The notes under the pieces were generated by a model. That model was not told where the DNA came from. It saw only the letters and a program-made list of their open reading frames with translations, and did not search any database. This document shows, one piece after another, positions 1 through 7,576 of a stretch of DNA of 64,000 nucleotides; the first letter of the stretch is position 1; each line of letters opens with the position of its first letter. This DNA is from Aliiroseovarius sp. F20344. GTDB lineage: Bacteria; Pseudomonadota; Alphaproteobacteria; Rhodobacterales; Rhodobacteraceae. The position numbers and the translations under genes are program-made. The stretch covers positions 620,001-684,000 of the forward strand of contig NZ_JALKBG010000003.1 of NCBI RefSeq assembly GCF_023016155.1, in the 5' to 3' direction.

Positions 1-830
1 TCGTCCACGCGGTTCACGAAGACAACCATCTGTCCTAGCTCAAGCGCCTGCATCAGCCGCAGAAGTTTCAGGTCAGCTTGCGATAATGCCTGATGCGCTG
101 ACAGAACCACCACAAAGAAATCGGCATTACGCAGATGTTGGTGCGAGATCTCTTCGCGGATCAAAAGCGGATCGTTGATGCCGGGCGTGTCGGTAACCGT
201 CAGTGGAAAGGGAAACAGGCCCTGTTCAAAGAACACTTCTGCTTTCCGCGTCAGATCGCTGTAGTAGGGGGCCGCGTTTTCATCCGACTGCGCGGCTTCA
301 TCCTCCGGGTCTGCGCCTGCGCTGACATAACGGGCGAGGTCGTCTTGTGTCAGATCCTCGAAATCATGCGCCGTGCCCAGAAGTTCTTCATATTGCGAAC
401 CAAGGCGCTTTTGGGCGCGGGTCTTCATCGCCTCGATCTGTTCTTCGATGATCTGCCGCTTATAGTCGTCTTCGACATCCGGCAGCATGTCACGGATCTC
501 ATCCCCTTCGGTCAAAAGCGCCCGCCATTGCGCGTTGTCGAAGAAGTGAAAAAGACCACCTGACACACGTCCAGATGGGTGCCCGAAATGCATATCCGTC
601 ACGACGGTGGTCCAGGGGTTTACATCAGACGGCAGGAAATCTGCTTGGCCGGTAAAGCCATTGATCAGCCGGGATTTCCCGGCTTTGATCTGTCCAACAA
701 AGGCGATGCCGGGTTTCAGCGATTGAAGGTCGGACAGGATTCGCGCAATGAACGGCTGCGTTTCTTCGCGTGCCGTTTCCGCCATTCTTTCGGCGACCCG
801 AATTAAATCCTGTCGACGGACCTCATCCAT
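1..830 (-). CDS. Dynamin-like GTPase, 3' end cut by window (DLP-C)
   Basis: The frame opens at an ATG at 830 and runs off the left edge; about 276 residues are visible. The G domain is clear: P-loop GQIKAGKS at residues 46-53, G3 motif DTPG followed by IND, and G4 motif NRVD near the edge. The segment PSDVNPWT after the P-loop, and a charged helix after it, match the 670-residue GTPase encoded at 3809-5821, so the two are paralogues. Bacterial dynamin-like proteins bind membranes and remodel or tether them in a GTP-dependent way. It lies 88 bp downstream of the preceding cluster gene on the same strand, so it may be co-transcribed or have its own promoter. The stalk and membrane-binding parts are not visible. 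GTPase assignment is firm; the cellular role is unknown. Confidence 0.85.
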   Translation of the reverse strand, partial: MDEVRRQDLIRVAERMAETAREETQPFIARILSDLQSLKPGIAFVGQIKAGKSRLINGFTGQADFLPSDVNPWTTVVTDMHFGHPSGRVSGGLFHFFDNAQWRALLTEGDEIRDMLPDVEDDYKRQIIEEQIEAMKTRAQKRLGSQYEELLGTAHDFEDLTQDDLARYVSAGADPEDEAAQSDENAAPYYSDLTRKAEVFFEQGLFPFPLTVTDTPGINDPLLIREEISHQHLRNADFFVVVLSAHQALSQADLKLLRLMQALELGQMVVFVNRVD

Positions 831-918
831 TAATTGGCTTCCACCCCTAACTTAAAGAAACTCCATCCCCGTGCATCGCGCGTAAAAATGCGAGACGCTG
901 AAGTATTCAGCTAAAATT

Positions 919-1734
919 TTACTTTGCAGTCAATGATTTCCACATTTGAACAACCGCACCAAGCCTTCGTGTGTGATGAACAACCATCGCCGTTGCATCA
1001 ATATCACGGCAAATTGTCAAACTTGGCGTCTCTTCTCGACATGACCGCAGGATCACTAACTGAGGTGATGCTTCTTGGCCGCCATTTTCAGCATCCCAAG
1101 TTGCGAGATCATCCATCAACTGCCCAACTGCATCCAAATTTTGCGTCAGAACACCATCAGGTCCCGCGACTGCGGTGTCATCATGGCCAATCAGAATTCG
1201 TTGATCGGTAATTTTCTTGGCTTCAGAATGGAAGCTTGCCGCCAGTCCACACGCCTCGTTTAAGACAGCAGGTTTATCTAATGCTGTGTCAGCGTCAGGC
1301 GCTGCCTCGTCATGGAACAGCTCCATCACATCAAAGGCGCCTTCGATCTCAGAAGTTGGAATGCCAGTCGCGGCAACTTCGTCCGTGTTGTCGGGCGGGG
1401 TGCTGTGTAATTTCAAGCCTGTCCCCGAACAAATCATCGCCAGTATTTGCGCGACATGTTCCGCCGTAGTTTCGGGCGTGTTGGATTGCACGCCGTCCAT
1501 AGCCGTGTCCGACATGGACGCAACACGGCCATTGTTTACAGAAAGCGTTACGGCATCTTCTTCATCATTGCTGATTTGGATCATGCGGGGAAGGATGGTG
1601 GCGTGGACAATCTCGATGGCAGCCAAGCATCGCGCCTCGGTTGATGTGTGGTTTAGGTGAATGCTTTGATCACCCCGTGCAACGGTGTTGTCCACGATGT
1701 CAGTGAGCCGAGAAAGAATATCGCTCTGTTCCAT
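919..1734 (-). CDS. Unrecognised acidic protein in dynamin cluster
   Basis: I do not recognise this 271-residue protein. It is acidic, has no signal peptide or membrane segment, and has a low-complexity middle (about residues 85-160, rich in Asp, Glu, Ala and Thr). More regular segments flank it: an N-terminal part with alternating hydrophobic residues and a C-terminal part ending in HHTRRLGAVVQMWKSL. The frame stays open upstream through further ATGs at 1740 and 1746 and a TTG at 1752. I chose the ATG at 1734 because GGATGGGT lies at a workable distance. It begins within about 20 bp of the Roadblock-like gene stop, so it is probably translated from the same messenger. Function unknown; the context suggests a partner or regulator of the GTPases. 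Confidence 0.7.
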   Translation of the reverse strand: MEQSDILSRLTDIVDNTVARGDQSIHLNHTSTEARCLAAIEIVHATILPRMIQISNDEEDAVTLSVNNGRVASMSDTAMDGVQSNTPETTAEHVAQILAMICSGTGLKLHSTPPDNTDEVAATGIPTSEIEGAFDVMELFHDEAAPDADTALDKPAVLNEACGLAASFHSEAKKITDQRILIGHDDTAVAGPDGVLTQNLDAVGQLMDDLATWDAENGGQEASPQLVILRSCREETPSLTICRDIDATAMVVHHTRRLGAVVQMWKSLTAK

Positions 1735-1752
1735 CACCATACCCATCCGCAA

Positions 1753-2187
1753 TTAAACCGAAGCCGAAATAGCGTTCAGATTTGCCGCAGATTTAGCCAG
1801 CGCCAACCCAACATTTGTATCACCGTCAGAAACGAAACAGATCAGGTGGTCCGGCTGATCCTCTCGTCTGAGAAGCACGTAAAGCCGCCCGCCCGAATAG
1901 ATCGCGATTTCACCAAACCCAGTACTCGAAGCGTCTTTGTCGTCGGACAACAACTCTTCGAATGTGCGCACACCTTGTCCCAAAATCAGATTGGCGACAG
2001 ATGTCGACAGGGTTTCAAGCGCATCCATGCTGTCCTGATCCTGCCCCTGAAGCCCCAAAAGGAATCCGGTCTGCATATCGATATAGCCCGCCGCCAAACA
2101 ATTCGGGACGGACTGCATTGCGGCCAGAAGAGTTTCATCAAGCGAGAGCGCCCCACCTGTCGGAGTGCCTTTGTGAAGCGCCTGCAT
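1753..2187 (-). CDS. Probable Roadblock/LC7-fold protein
   Basis: A 144-residue cytoplasmic protein whose pattern fits the Roadblock/LC7 fold. A helix (LDETLLAAMQ) is followed by a strand and turn (GYIDMQTGFLLG), a long helix, two strands (GFGEIAIYSGGRLYVLL), and a final strand and helix with the NVGLALAKSA signature. Roadblock proteins in bacteria typically act with small GTPases, the best known being MglB as GAP for MglA. The start ATG overlaps the stop of the upstream GTPase by one base (TGATG), which implies translational coupling. The neighbour being a dynamin-like rather than a Ras-like GTPase is unusual. The fold call is by eye and could be wrong; a profile search would settle it. Confidence 0.6.
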   Translation of the reverse strand: MQALHKGTPTGGALSLDETLLAAMQSVPNCLAAGYIDMQTGFLLGLQGQDQDSMDALETLSTSVANLILGQGVRTFEELLSDDKDASSTGFGEIAIYSGGRLYVLLRREDQPDHLICFVSDGDTNVGLALAKSAANLNAISASV

Positions 2188-3803
2188 CACAGAACGTGCC
2201 AGACTGTATCGGCCTCTGCGGTTTCTTCACCAAGGGCCTGAAGCCCATCTTGCGATTGGCGGGCGTGATGCTCGCGAGCCTTATCGTCAAAGGATTTCAG
2301 GAAGGCTTGAAATTCATCCATCAGATCTGACGTGTCGCTGATGCTGCCAAGGGATGCGAGGTGTTCAGCCCATGCGTCAGCAGCGCTCAGAGGCGCAGTC
2401 TCAGGCAAACTGTACAAAGCTTGTCTAGCGGGCTTCCCGATGGGTTCAACCACTGCGCTTTCATCTGCAGTTTCTTTCTGCTCGATTTCGGCTTCTTCCG
2501 AGATTGCGGTGTCGTCTTCTTCAGAGACCAGCCCACTGATGGACGCGATCAGGGCATCAGAATCTTGTTCCGGCTCTTCTGCCGTATCTTCGCTCGTGGG
2601 TTCTGACGCAGCCATGGGGGCCTCGTCTGCGTCCGGATGCTCCTCTTCCGGCGCGTCCTCTGCGGTGACTTCAAGATCATCAGTGATGTCTTCCAGATCA
2701 GGGGTTTCGGCAACCTCGACCTCATCCACTTCGGGCTCGTCCGAGACCTCAAAGACGGACTTTAGATCCTGTTCATCACTGTTGTCCTGCCCATCGGTGT
2801 GCACCTGCGCGCGTAGTTTGCTTGCCTCTTCGGCATCAATCCGTTCACGCGGTTCTCTGTCATCGCGGCGACTGACATCGCGGCGCGGACGCGCAGGGCG
2901 GATGCGGATCACGTTGGTATCGTCTTCGGGCTTCTCATCATCCGCAACGGATAGGACCGGAGGGCTCCAAACGCGGGAAGATGCCTCATCACCGCCAAGC
3001 TGCAAAGCGTCTGAACTTGTTTCCAGACTTGTTTCGTCTTTCGTATAGCGCGACCGCATGCCCGCGCGCGCTTCCATAATGTCCGCAGTAATGGCCAGGA
3101 AATTGTCCACCAGCTTGTCGCCGCCGCTGCTGGCCCAAAGATCCGCATGCTCAGGCTTATCTCGCGCCGTGATCGCATCGCGGGCGGAGATCATGATGGC
3201 TTTGCGGAACAGATCACCTGCTTCGCGATCAATGCGGCGCAATACTTTGGCCTGATCGTTTTGGTTCAGCGCGTCCGAACGCGTCACCAGCAATATTGAG
3301 TTCTGACGAAGCCGCTCGGGCAGAGAAACCCAGGTCGCACGTTCCGTTTCGCGCCATGCTTGGGTCGAGTGGGTACACCACAAAACACCATTGGCCTGAC
3401 CTACGGCGCGTCGCCACACATCGGTCGAGATCTTGGGATCCGAAATGCCCGGCGTGTCGATCAGGTCAACCGCTTCCAGAATGTCAGCCTCAAGATAGAC
3501 GCGGACGAAATGTGCGCCCTGAACCCCAATATCTCCGATCTGGTCCAGCTCGATAGGTTCGCGGCTTCCGTCCAGCATTTGCACATAGGCAGGTTTGTTG
3601 CCCCATGAAAACCAAATGGGCGGCAACTGTGTCGCCGTGACCTGCGTGGGCAGTGTGTTGTTTTTCAAAAGGAAATTCAGAAGTGTCGACTTGCCCGCGC
3701 TGAATTCACCCATCAAGGCAAAAACAGGTTTGCGATGTGACCAGCGCTTCAGGCGTGTCCACTGATCAGCTGTGACGGTGCGTGGTGAAGTGTTTTCAGT
3801 CAT
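2187..3803 (-). CDS. Dynamin-superfamily GTPase with acidic tail (DLP-B)
   Basis: A 538-residue protein with an N-terminal G domain: P-loop GEFSAGKS at residues 32-39, G3 DTPG at 116-119 and G4 TRSD at 174-177. It is the most divergent of the three GTPases in the cluster. After about residue 250 the usual helical stalk is replaced by a long, highly acidic, probably disordered region (about 300-460), followed by a short predicted helical end. No membrane segment is seen. It starts 5 bp after the stop of the 670-residue GTPase and its stop overlaps the Roadblock-like gene, so the genes form one operon. Because of its sequence and missing stalk it may regulate or pair with the longer GTPase rather than act alone; that is inference. 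Confidence 0.82.
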   Translation of the reverse strand: MTENTSPRTVTADQWTRLKRWSHRKPVFALMGEFSAGKSTLLNFLLKNNTLPTQVTATQLPPIWFSWGNKPAYVQMLDGSREPIELDQIGDIGVQGAHFVRVYLEADILEAVDLIDTPGISDPKISTDVWRRAVGQANGVLWCTHSTQAWRETERATWVSLPERLRQNSILLVTRSDALNQNDQAKVLRRIDREAGDLFRKAIMISARDAITARDKPEHADLWASSGGDKLVDNFLAITADIMEARAGMRSRYTKDETSLETSSDALQLGGDEASSRVWSPPVLSVADDEKPEDDTNVIRIRPARPRRDVSRRDDREPRERIDAEEASKLRAQVHTDGQDNSDEQDLKSVFEVSDEPEVDEVEVAETPDLEDITDDLEVTAEDAPEEEHPDADEAPMAASEPTSEDTAEEPEQDSDALIASISGLVSEEDDTAISEEAEIEQKETADESAVVEPIGKPARQALYSLPETAPLSAADAWAEHLASLGSISDTSDLMDEFQAFLKSFDDKAREHHARQSQDGLQALGEETAEADTVWHVL

Positions 3804-3808
3804 GCGAG

Positions 3809-5821
3809 CTACGCTGCCTCGGTTCCCAGATCTTTCAGGATGTCACCCAAAAGTTCGTCTGGTGATTTGGTAGGTTGCAGGCCTGCCGCTTTGATGGCTT
3901 CGTCGTCCATCTTCGCTTGCGCAGACTTTGAAATCCCCAATAGGGTTTCCTGCTGTTCCACCATGAATTCAGCCAAAGCTGCGCGGACATTTTCAAGGAC
4001 CGCTGCGATCTGGTTTTCTTCGATGTCTTTGGTGATCGAGCTTGCTTCGGATGCAACCAACCGCGTGTAATCAGCCGCATAGCTTGCGATGCCTTTTCGG
4101 CGCTGCCACCAACGACGCCACCATGTGCTTTGCAAATCCAACGCAATCGTCCGACCAATGGCCAAAGGGGGCGGAACGTTCGGGACGATTGGGGGTTCGA
4201 TAGTGAACTCGCCCAGATTCTGACCCAGAAGCTTGCGATAAACAGTTTCAATGTCGTGTGCTGCGGATTGATAAAGCGCGCCAACTTCTTTGCGCATGGA
4301 CCGCGCAAAGTTGAAATACGCGGATTTTTGAAGCGCGCGGAAGCCGGCAGGGTCATACTGCCACGTGCCATCTTCGCCGTTCTTTTCCAAATGCTCGATC
4401 AACGACGCCGTTGCGCGTTTGATGAAGTTCTCTTCCGTACGTGCCAGACGCTGCATAACAGTGTCCCGCAGCGACGCAGTCAGCTCGGCTACGCGAGTTT
4501 CATAATCTGCGGCGACGGTTTTGATCGCGTCTTCTGGTGTCTTGCCGTCAAGGTCATAGACCATGGTGCCTGTGTCGGTCAGCGTCTTCGCGACCGAGGT
4601 TGCACGGATCTGGCTGGCCATGTTGCGCGCGCGGTTGCGAACACGGTTGCACAGGCGGGCACCTGCGCCTTCGGCGATCCGCTCGTTCATTGCAAGCAGC
4701 AGATCCGGAAGGCCAGACAGGGCCCAGATTTTCTCAAGCGAAACGTCTTCCGTATCGAAGCCGGCAGCGACGTAAAGCTTGTTCAGGGATTTTGCGGCGT
4801 CCTCGGACAGAAGATCAGAATTACCAGTCAGGGCCGCCTCGGCCCACATGGCGCTTCCGAAGATCACGCTGGCATCGGTGCCGATGCTGCTTTGCTTCAG
4901 CATCTCATTCACACGATCGCGGATTTCGGGAACTTCAGTAACTGGGTCGTGCAGCTCATCAATGCGGTTGATGAACAGAATGATCTGACGGTTCTCGAAT
5001 TGCGAGATCATGCGCATCAGCGCAAGATCCATGGTGGTTAGTGCTTGGCTTGCAGCCATGACAACCACACAGACCTCGGACCCGCGTAGGCTGCGCAATG
5101 TAATCTGCTCGCGCACCATGAAGGTATCGTTCACGCCAGGGGTGTCGCTTAGGTTCAACGAGATCGGGTATTCGGGAATGTCCAAATATAGCTCGGCGGT
5201 TTTGGTCACATCTGCGAAGCGGCCGCTTTCCGCGCTGATATTCGGATCATCTTCGTCGCCCATGCAGACATAGCGCTGCACCAGATCGTCGTCGAAATAG
5301 TCATACGAGTGGCTCTGGCCCATGATCAGGTCGAAATGCTTGCCTAGCCGTTCTTCGGACCGGGCCTTCATTGTTTCGACCTGACGGCGGATGTCGTCCA
5401 TTTCGTCATCCGCCCCAGCACGATTGGCCAGTTCACCTAGACGTCCGCCCCCGGCTGTCAGGTTCTGCCACTCGTCATGATCGAAGAAAGTGAATTTTGC
5501 TTTGGTATCGCCAGGCGTGCGCGTGTTGACGTGCAACGTTGTGGCGACGGATGTCCATGGGTTCACGTCCGAAGGCAACAGCCCCGGACGCCCCGCTAAA
5601 ACGTTCACAAGCGAGGATTTCCCCGCTTTGACCTGCCCAACGAAAGTTACGTTGGCGGTGAACTCCTCCATCCGCGTGGTCAGTTTGGCCAATCGGGCCG
5701 AACTGCGCGCATCCGCGATGGCAGTCAGTTGATCAATTGTCGCGTTCAAGCTGCTGAATGCATCATTCAACGGCTCAAGCGCCTCATTGCCCGTGGCAAG
5801 GAGATGGACATTGCGGGTCAC
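3809..5821 (-). CDS. Dynamin-like GTPase, full length (DLP-A)
   Basis: A 670-residue bacterial dynamin-like protein. The G domain shows P-loop GQVKAGKS (62-69), PSDVNPWTS (83-91, probable switch I region), DTPG (226-229) and NRID (285-288). The rest is mainly helical, as expected for a dynamin stalk. At about residue 567 there is a tryptophan- and arginine-rich patch (WWRRWWQRRK), a plausible membrane-touching element, followed by a long coiled-coil-like helix. The upstream gene stops 3 bp before it and the next GTPase starts 5 bp after it. Members of this family fuse, tether or protect membranes, and some act in phage defence; which applies here is not known. It is a clear paralogue of the GTPase at the left edge of the window. 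Confidence 0.88.
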   Translation of the reverse strand: MTRNVHLLATGNEALEPLNDAFSSLNATIDQLTAIADARSSARLAKLTTRMEEFTANVTFVGQVKAGKSSLVNVLAGRPGLLPSDVNPWTSVATTLHVNTRTPGDTKAKFTFFDHDEWQNLTAGGGRLGELANRAGADDEMDDIRRQVETMKARSEERLGKHFDLIMGQSHSYDYFDDDLVQRYVCMGDEDDPNISAESGRFADVTKTAELYLDIPEYPISLNLSDTPGVNDTFMVREQITLRSLRGSEVCVVVMAASQALTTMDLALMRMISQFENRQIILFINRIDELHDPVTEVPEIRDRVNEMLKQSSIGTDASVIFGSAMWAEAALTGNSDLLSEDAAKSLNKLYVAAGFDTEDVSLEKIWALSGLPDLLLAMNERIAEGAGARLCNRVRNRARNMASQIRATSVAKTLTDTGTMVYDLDGKTPEDAIKTVAADYETRVAELTASLRDTVMQRLARTEENFIKRATASLIEHLEKNGEDGTWQYDPAGFRALQKSAYFNFARSMRKEVGALYQSAAHDIETVYRKLLGQNLGEFTIEPPIVPNVPPPLAIGRTIALDLQSTWWRRWWQRRKGIASYAADYTRLVASEASSITKDIEENQIAAVLENVRAALAEFMVEQQETLLGISKSAQAKMDDEAIKAAGLQPTKSPDELLGDILKDLGTEAA

Positions 5822-5824
5822 GAC

Positions 5825-6253
5825 TTAGCCCTCCGTGCCGTTCAGGGCGTCAATTAGAATGGTTTCACCGAAGACACGACCTGCGGGCAATCTCGAAGGT
5901 GCATCGATAAGCTCGATCAGTTCGATGACGTCACGGATCAGCTTTGTCTCGGGCAATGTTCGCTCAACAAGGGCTTCCGGCACATCTGCGAAAACACTCA
6001 CGCATTGAAAGCGATCCCCGCTTTCAAGTTTTGCGATCTGTTCGCCATTCGGAAAGCCATCGGCTTTGTTTTCTGGAAGCTGCATGTTGGCGTTCGCCAG
6101 CATGTAATGCTCGTCGTCCTGTGTCATCAGCGAGATGCCAAACCCGATTCCGGGATAGGCCGCGCTAAGATATTGCAAGCGGTCGCTTAATTCCCGTCTT
6201 AAGACAAAAACGGCATGTTTCTGAATATCTACAATGTTGGATACAGCGTTCAC
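5825..6253 (-). CDS. Unrecognised small protein, first gene of dynamin operon
   Basis: A 142-residue soluble protein I do not recognise. I place the start at a GTG at 6253 (NAVSNIVDIQKHAVF follows) with a weak AAAGG upstream. A longer frame reaches 6331, but its N-terminus looks non-coding. The sequence alternates helix-like stretches (VFVLRRELSDRLQYL, LIRDVIELIELID) with strands. It lies 3 bp before DLP-A and appears to be the promoter-proximal gene of the cluster. It could be a second GTPase partner or adaptor, but nothing in the sequence proves that. Confidence 0.65.
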   Translation of the reverse strand: MNAVSNIVDIQKHAVFVLRRELSDRLQYLSAAYPGIGFGISLMTQDDEHYMLANANMQLPENKADGFPNGEQIAKLESGDRFQCVSVFADVPEALVERTLPETKLIRDVIELIELIDAPSRLPAGRVFGETILIDALNGTEG

Positions 6254-6861
6254 GGTTGGGGCCTTTGGTTTAGGTAGAGTGGGATACCAGACAGGCCTCT
6301 GAAAAAAGAGAGGACAGGAACTCATAAACACAACACTTAACGAGCTTGACCCAGAACCGGGCGGTAATTAGACCCAATTGAGGGTTCTTGGTGTCTCAAA
6401 TGAGGCAGAAATGAGGCGCCCCAAAATTTGCTTACATTTCCATTGTTAAGAGAAATTAAGAATTTGCAATATGTCCAAAGAATCTGAGCCTAAATCCGCA
6501 TTTGTCAGTATTGGATCCCATATTCTGATCGATTCCACATTGGGTCATGTGATTCTTTCTTCAGAATCCGAATCGTATTCGGATGCATTAGGTGTCCGGA
6601 ATATATAGATATAATTCGTGTCAATTACGCAGGTCGTCAAAGTTGGCAGTTTTCGTAACTCGATCAGGATCAAAGCAATAACGATGCACTGCGAACGAAT
6701 TCACAGCAAAATTGCGTCACGAAATGTGATTGATGCGGGTTGGTCACTGAAAGAAATTACAACTTAATAGTGTAATCTTTTAGTCGAATTGATCTGTGAC
6801 AAATTGGGTTATCCAGACCTCGGATAGGTGTCGCAAGACACCACCACTCGAGGCCTTCCTG
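6254..6861. other. AT-rich intergenic region between divergent genes
   Basis: About 600 bp without a convincing gene, clearly richer in A and T than its surroundings. It separates the minus-strand dynamin cluster from the plus-strand cytochrome c and must hold both promoters. It contains a perfect 8-bp inverted repeat at 6566-6584. A 45-codon open frame at 6471-6608 lacks a ribosome binding site and does not look coded. A TTAA-N6-TTAA pair at 6446-6459 misses CtrA spacing by one base. Confidence 0.7.
6566..6584. promoter_or_regulatory. Perfect inverted repeat, possible operator
   Basis: ATCCGAAT, a 3-base spacer CGT, then ATTCGGAT. The arms are exact reverse complements and sit in the AT-rich region between the dynamin operon and the cytochrome c gene. 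The short spacer and lack of a T run fit a dimeric repressor site better than a terminator. No cognate regulator is identified. Confidence 0.4.
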
Positions 6862-7305
6862 ATGACCAAAACTATCCACCTACTGGCTGCCTTCCTACTG
6901 GCCCCCATACACTCCTATGCCGACGGTGATCCCTTGCGCGGCGAAAAACTCTACAACCGCTGCTCTTCCTGCCACGCCATCATAAGCCCGGAAGGTGAGG
7001 TGTTGATGAAAGGCGGGATTACCGGGCCAAACCTTTATGGCGTCATCGGACGACAGGCCGGGACCGAAGGCGATTATCGGAATGGGAGCGAGCGTTTGCC
7101 GATTGGTATGTTCACAGACGACATGATCCGCGCGGGCGAACAGGGTCTGGTTTGGACATCCGAAAACCTGATCGAATACGCCAAAGACCCAATAGGTTTC
7201 ATTCGCGTTTTTCTGAATGATCCCAAAGCGCGTCCGAACATGTCGGTCAAACTGCGAAAGGGCGCGGATGATATCGTAGCCTTTATCGCGACGTACTCGG
7301 AGTAA
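6862..7305 (+). CDS. Periplasmic class I cytochrome c
   Basis: A 147-residue secreted c-type cytochrome. The N-terminus (MTKTIHLLAAFLLAPIHSYA) is a Sec signal peptide. The mature part carries a single haem motif CSSCH and a downstream GPNLYGVIGR segment typical of cytochrome c2/c-552-like proteins. A C-terminal RPNMSV supplies the methionine haem ligand. It would carry electrons in the periplasm. The frame opens upstream at 6796, but the ATG at 6862 gives the signal peptide and has GAGG upstream. The gene stands alone, so its partner oxidase or dehydrogenase is not indicated by context. Confidence 0.87.
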   Translation: MTKTIHLLAAFLLAPIHSYADGDPLRGEKLYNRCSSCHAIISPEGEVLMKGGITGPNLYGVIGRQAGTEGDYRNGSERLPIGMFTDDMIRAGEQGLVWTSENLIEYAKDPIGFIRVFLNDPKARPNMSVKLRKGADDIVAFIATYSE

Positions 7306-7340
7306 AAGCGCATGGAAGCATCCATGCGTCCAAAACAACA

Positions 7341-7362
7341 AAAGGCCCCGCGAGGGACCTTT
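7341..7362 (-). terminator. Rho-independent terminator of tRNA-Pro
   Basis: A stem of AAAGGTCCC with GGGGCCTTT (one G-T pair) around a four-base loop, followed on the minus strand by a T-rich run. It sits just past the CCA end of tRNA-Pro and between two convergent units, so it may also stop transcription from the cytochrome c gene. Confidence 0.7.
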
Positions 7363-7367
7363 GTATT

Positions 7368-7444
7368 TGGTCGGGCTGAGAGGATTCGAACCTCCGACCC
7401 CCTGCTCCCGAAGCAGGTGCGCTACCAGGCTGCGCTACAGCCCG
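7368..7444 (-). tRNA. tRNA-Pro (anticodon CGG)
   Basis: A complete cloverleaf of 77 nt including an encoded CCA. The acceptor stem CGGGCTG pairs with CAGCCCG. The anticodon stem-loop is CCTGC TTCGGGA GCAGG, so the anticodon is CGG, reading CCG codons. The T loop TTCGAAT is flanked by GGAGG and CCTCT (one G-T pair). It is transcribed away from the Na/Pi symporter gene and ends in a hairpin terminator. Confidence 0.96.
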
Positions 7445-7576
7445 ACCGTGGCGGGTGACCTATACCTCACAGGGTCAATTTGCAAGCGCCTTTTGCCGCA
7501 TGAGAAGCAAGCCGTTACGCTTGAGAAGCACATCGTATTGCGACAAACTGGGCTGGAACTGAGCTGGGGCAAAAGC

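Noticed and set aside
2332-3048. 238-codon plus-strand serine-rich open frame
   Set aside because: Mirror image of the acidic tail of DLP-B on the other strand.
6446-6460. CtrA-like TTAA pair
   Set aside because: Spacing is six bases, not seven, and the last base is G.
6471-6608. 45-codon open frame in the AT-rich gap
   Set aside because: No ribosome site, no recognisable pattern, and codon use unlike real genes here.
7361-7576. N-terminal extension of the Na/Pi symporter frame
   Set aside because: It is the tRNA-Pro gene read through in one frame; the classic VGLRGFEPPTPCSRSRC-like text is a known tRNA artefact.
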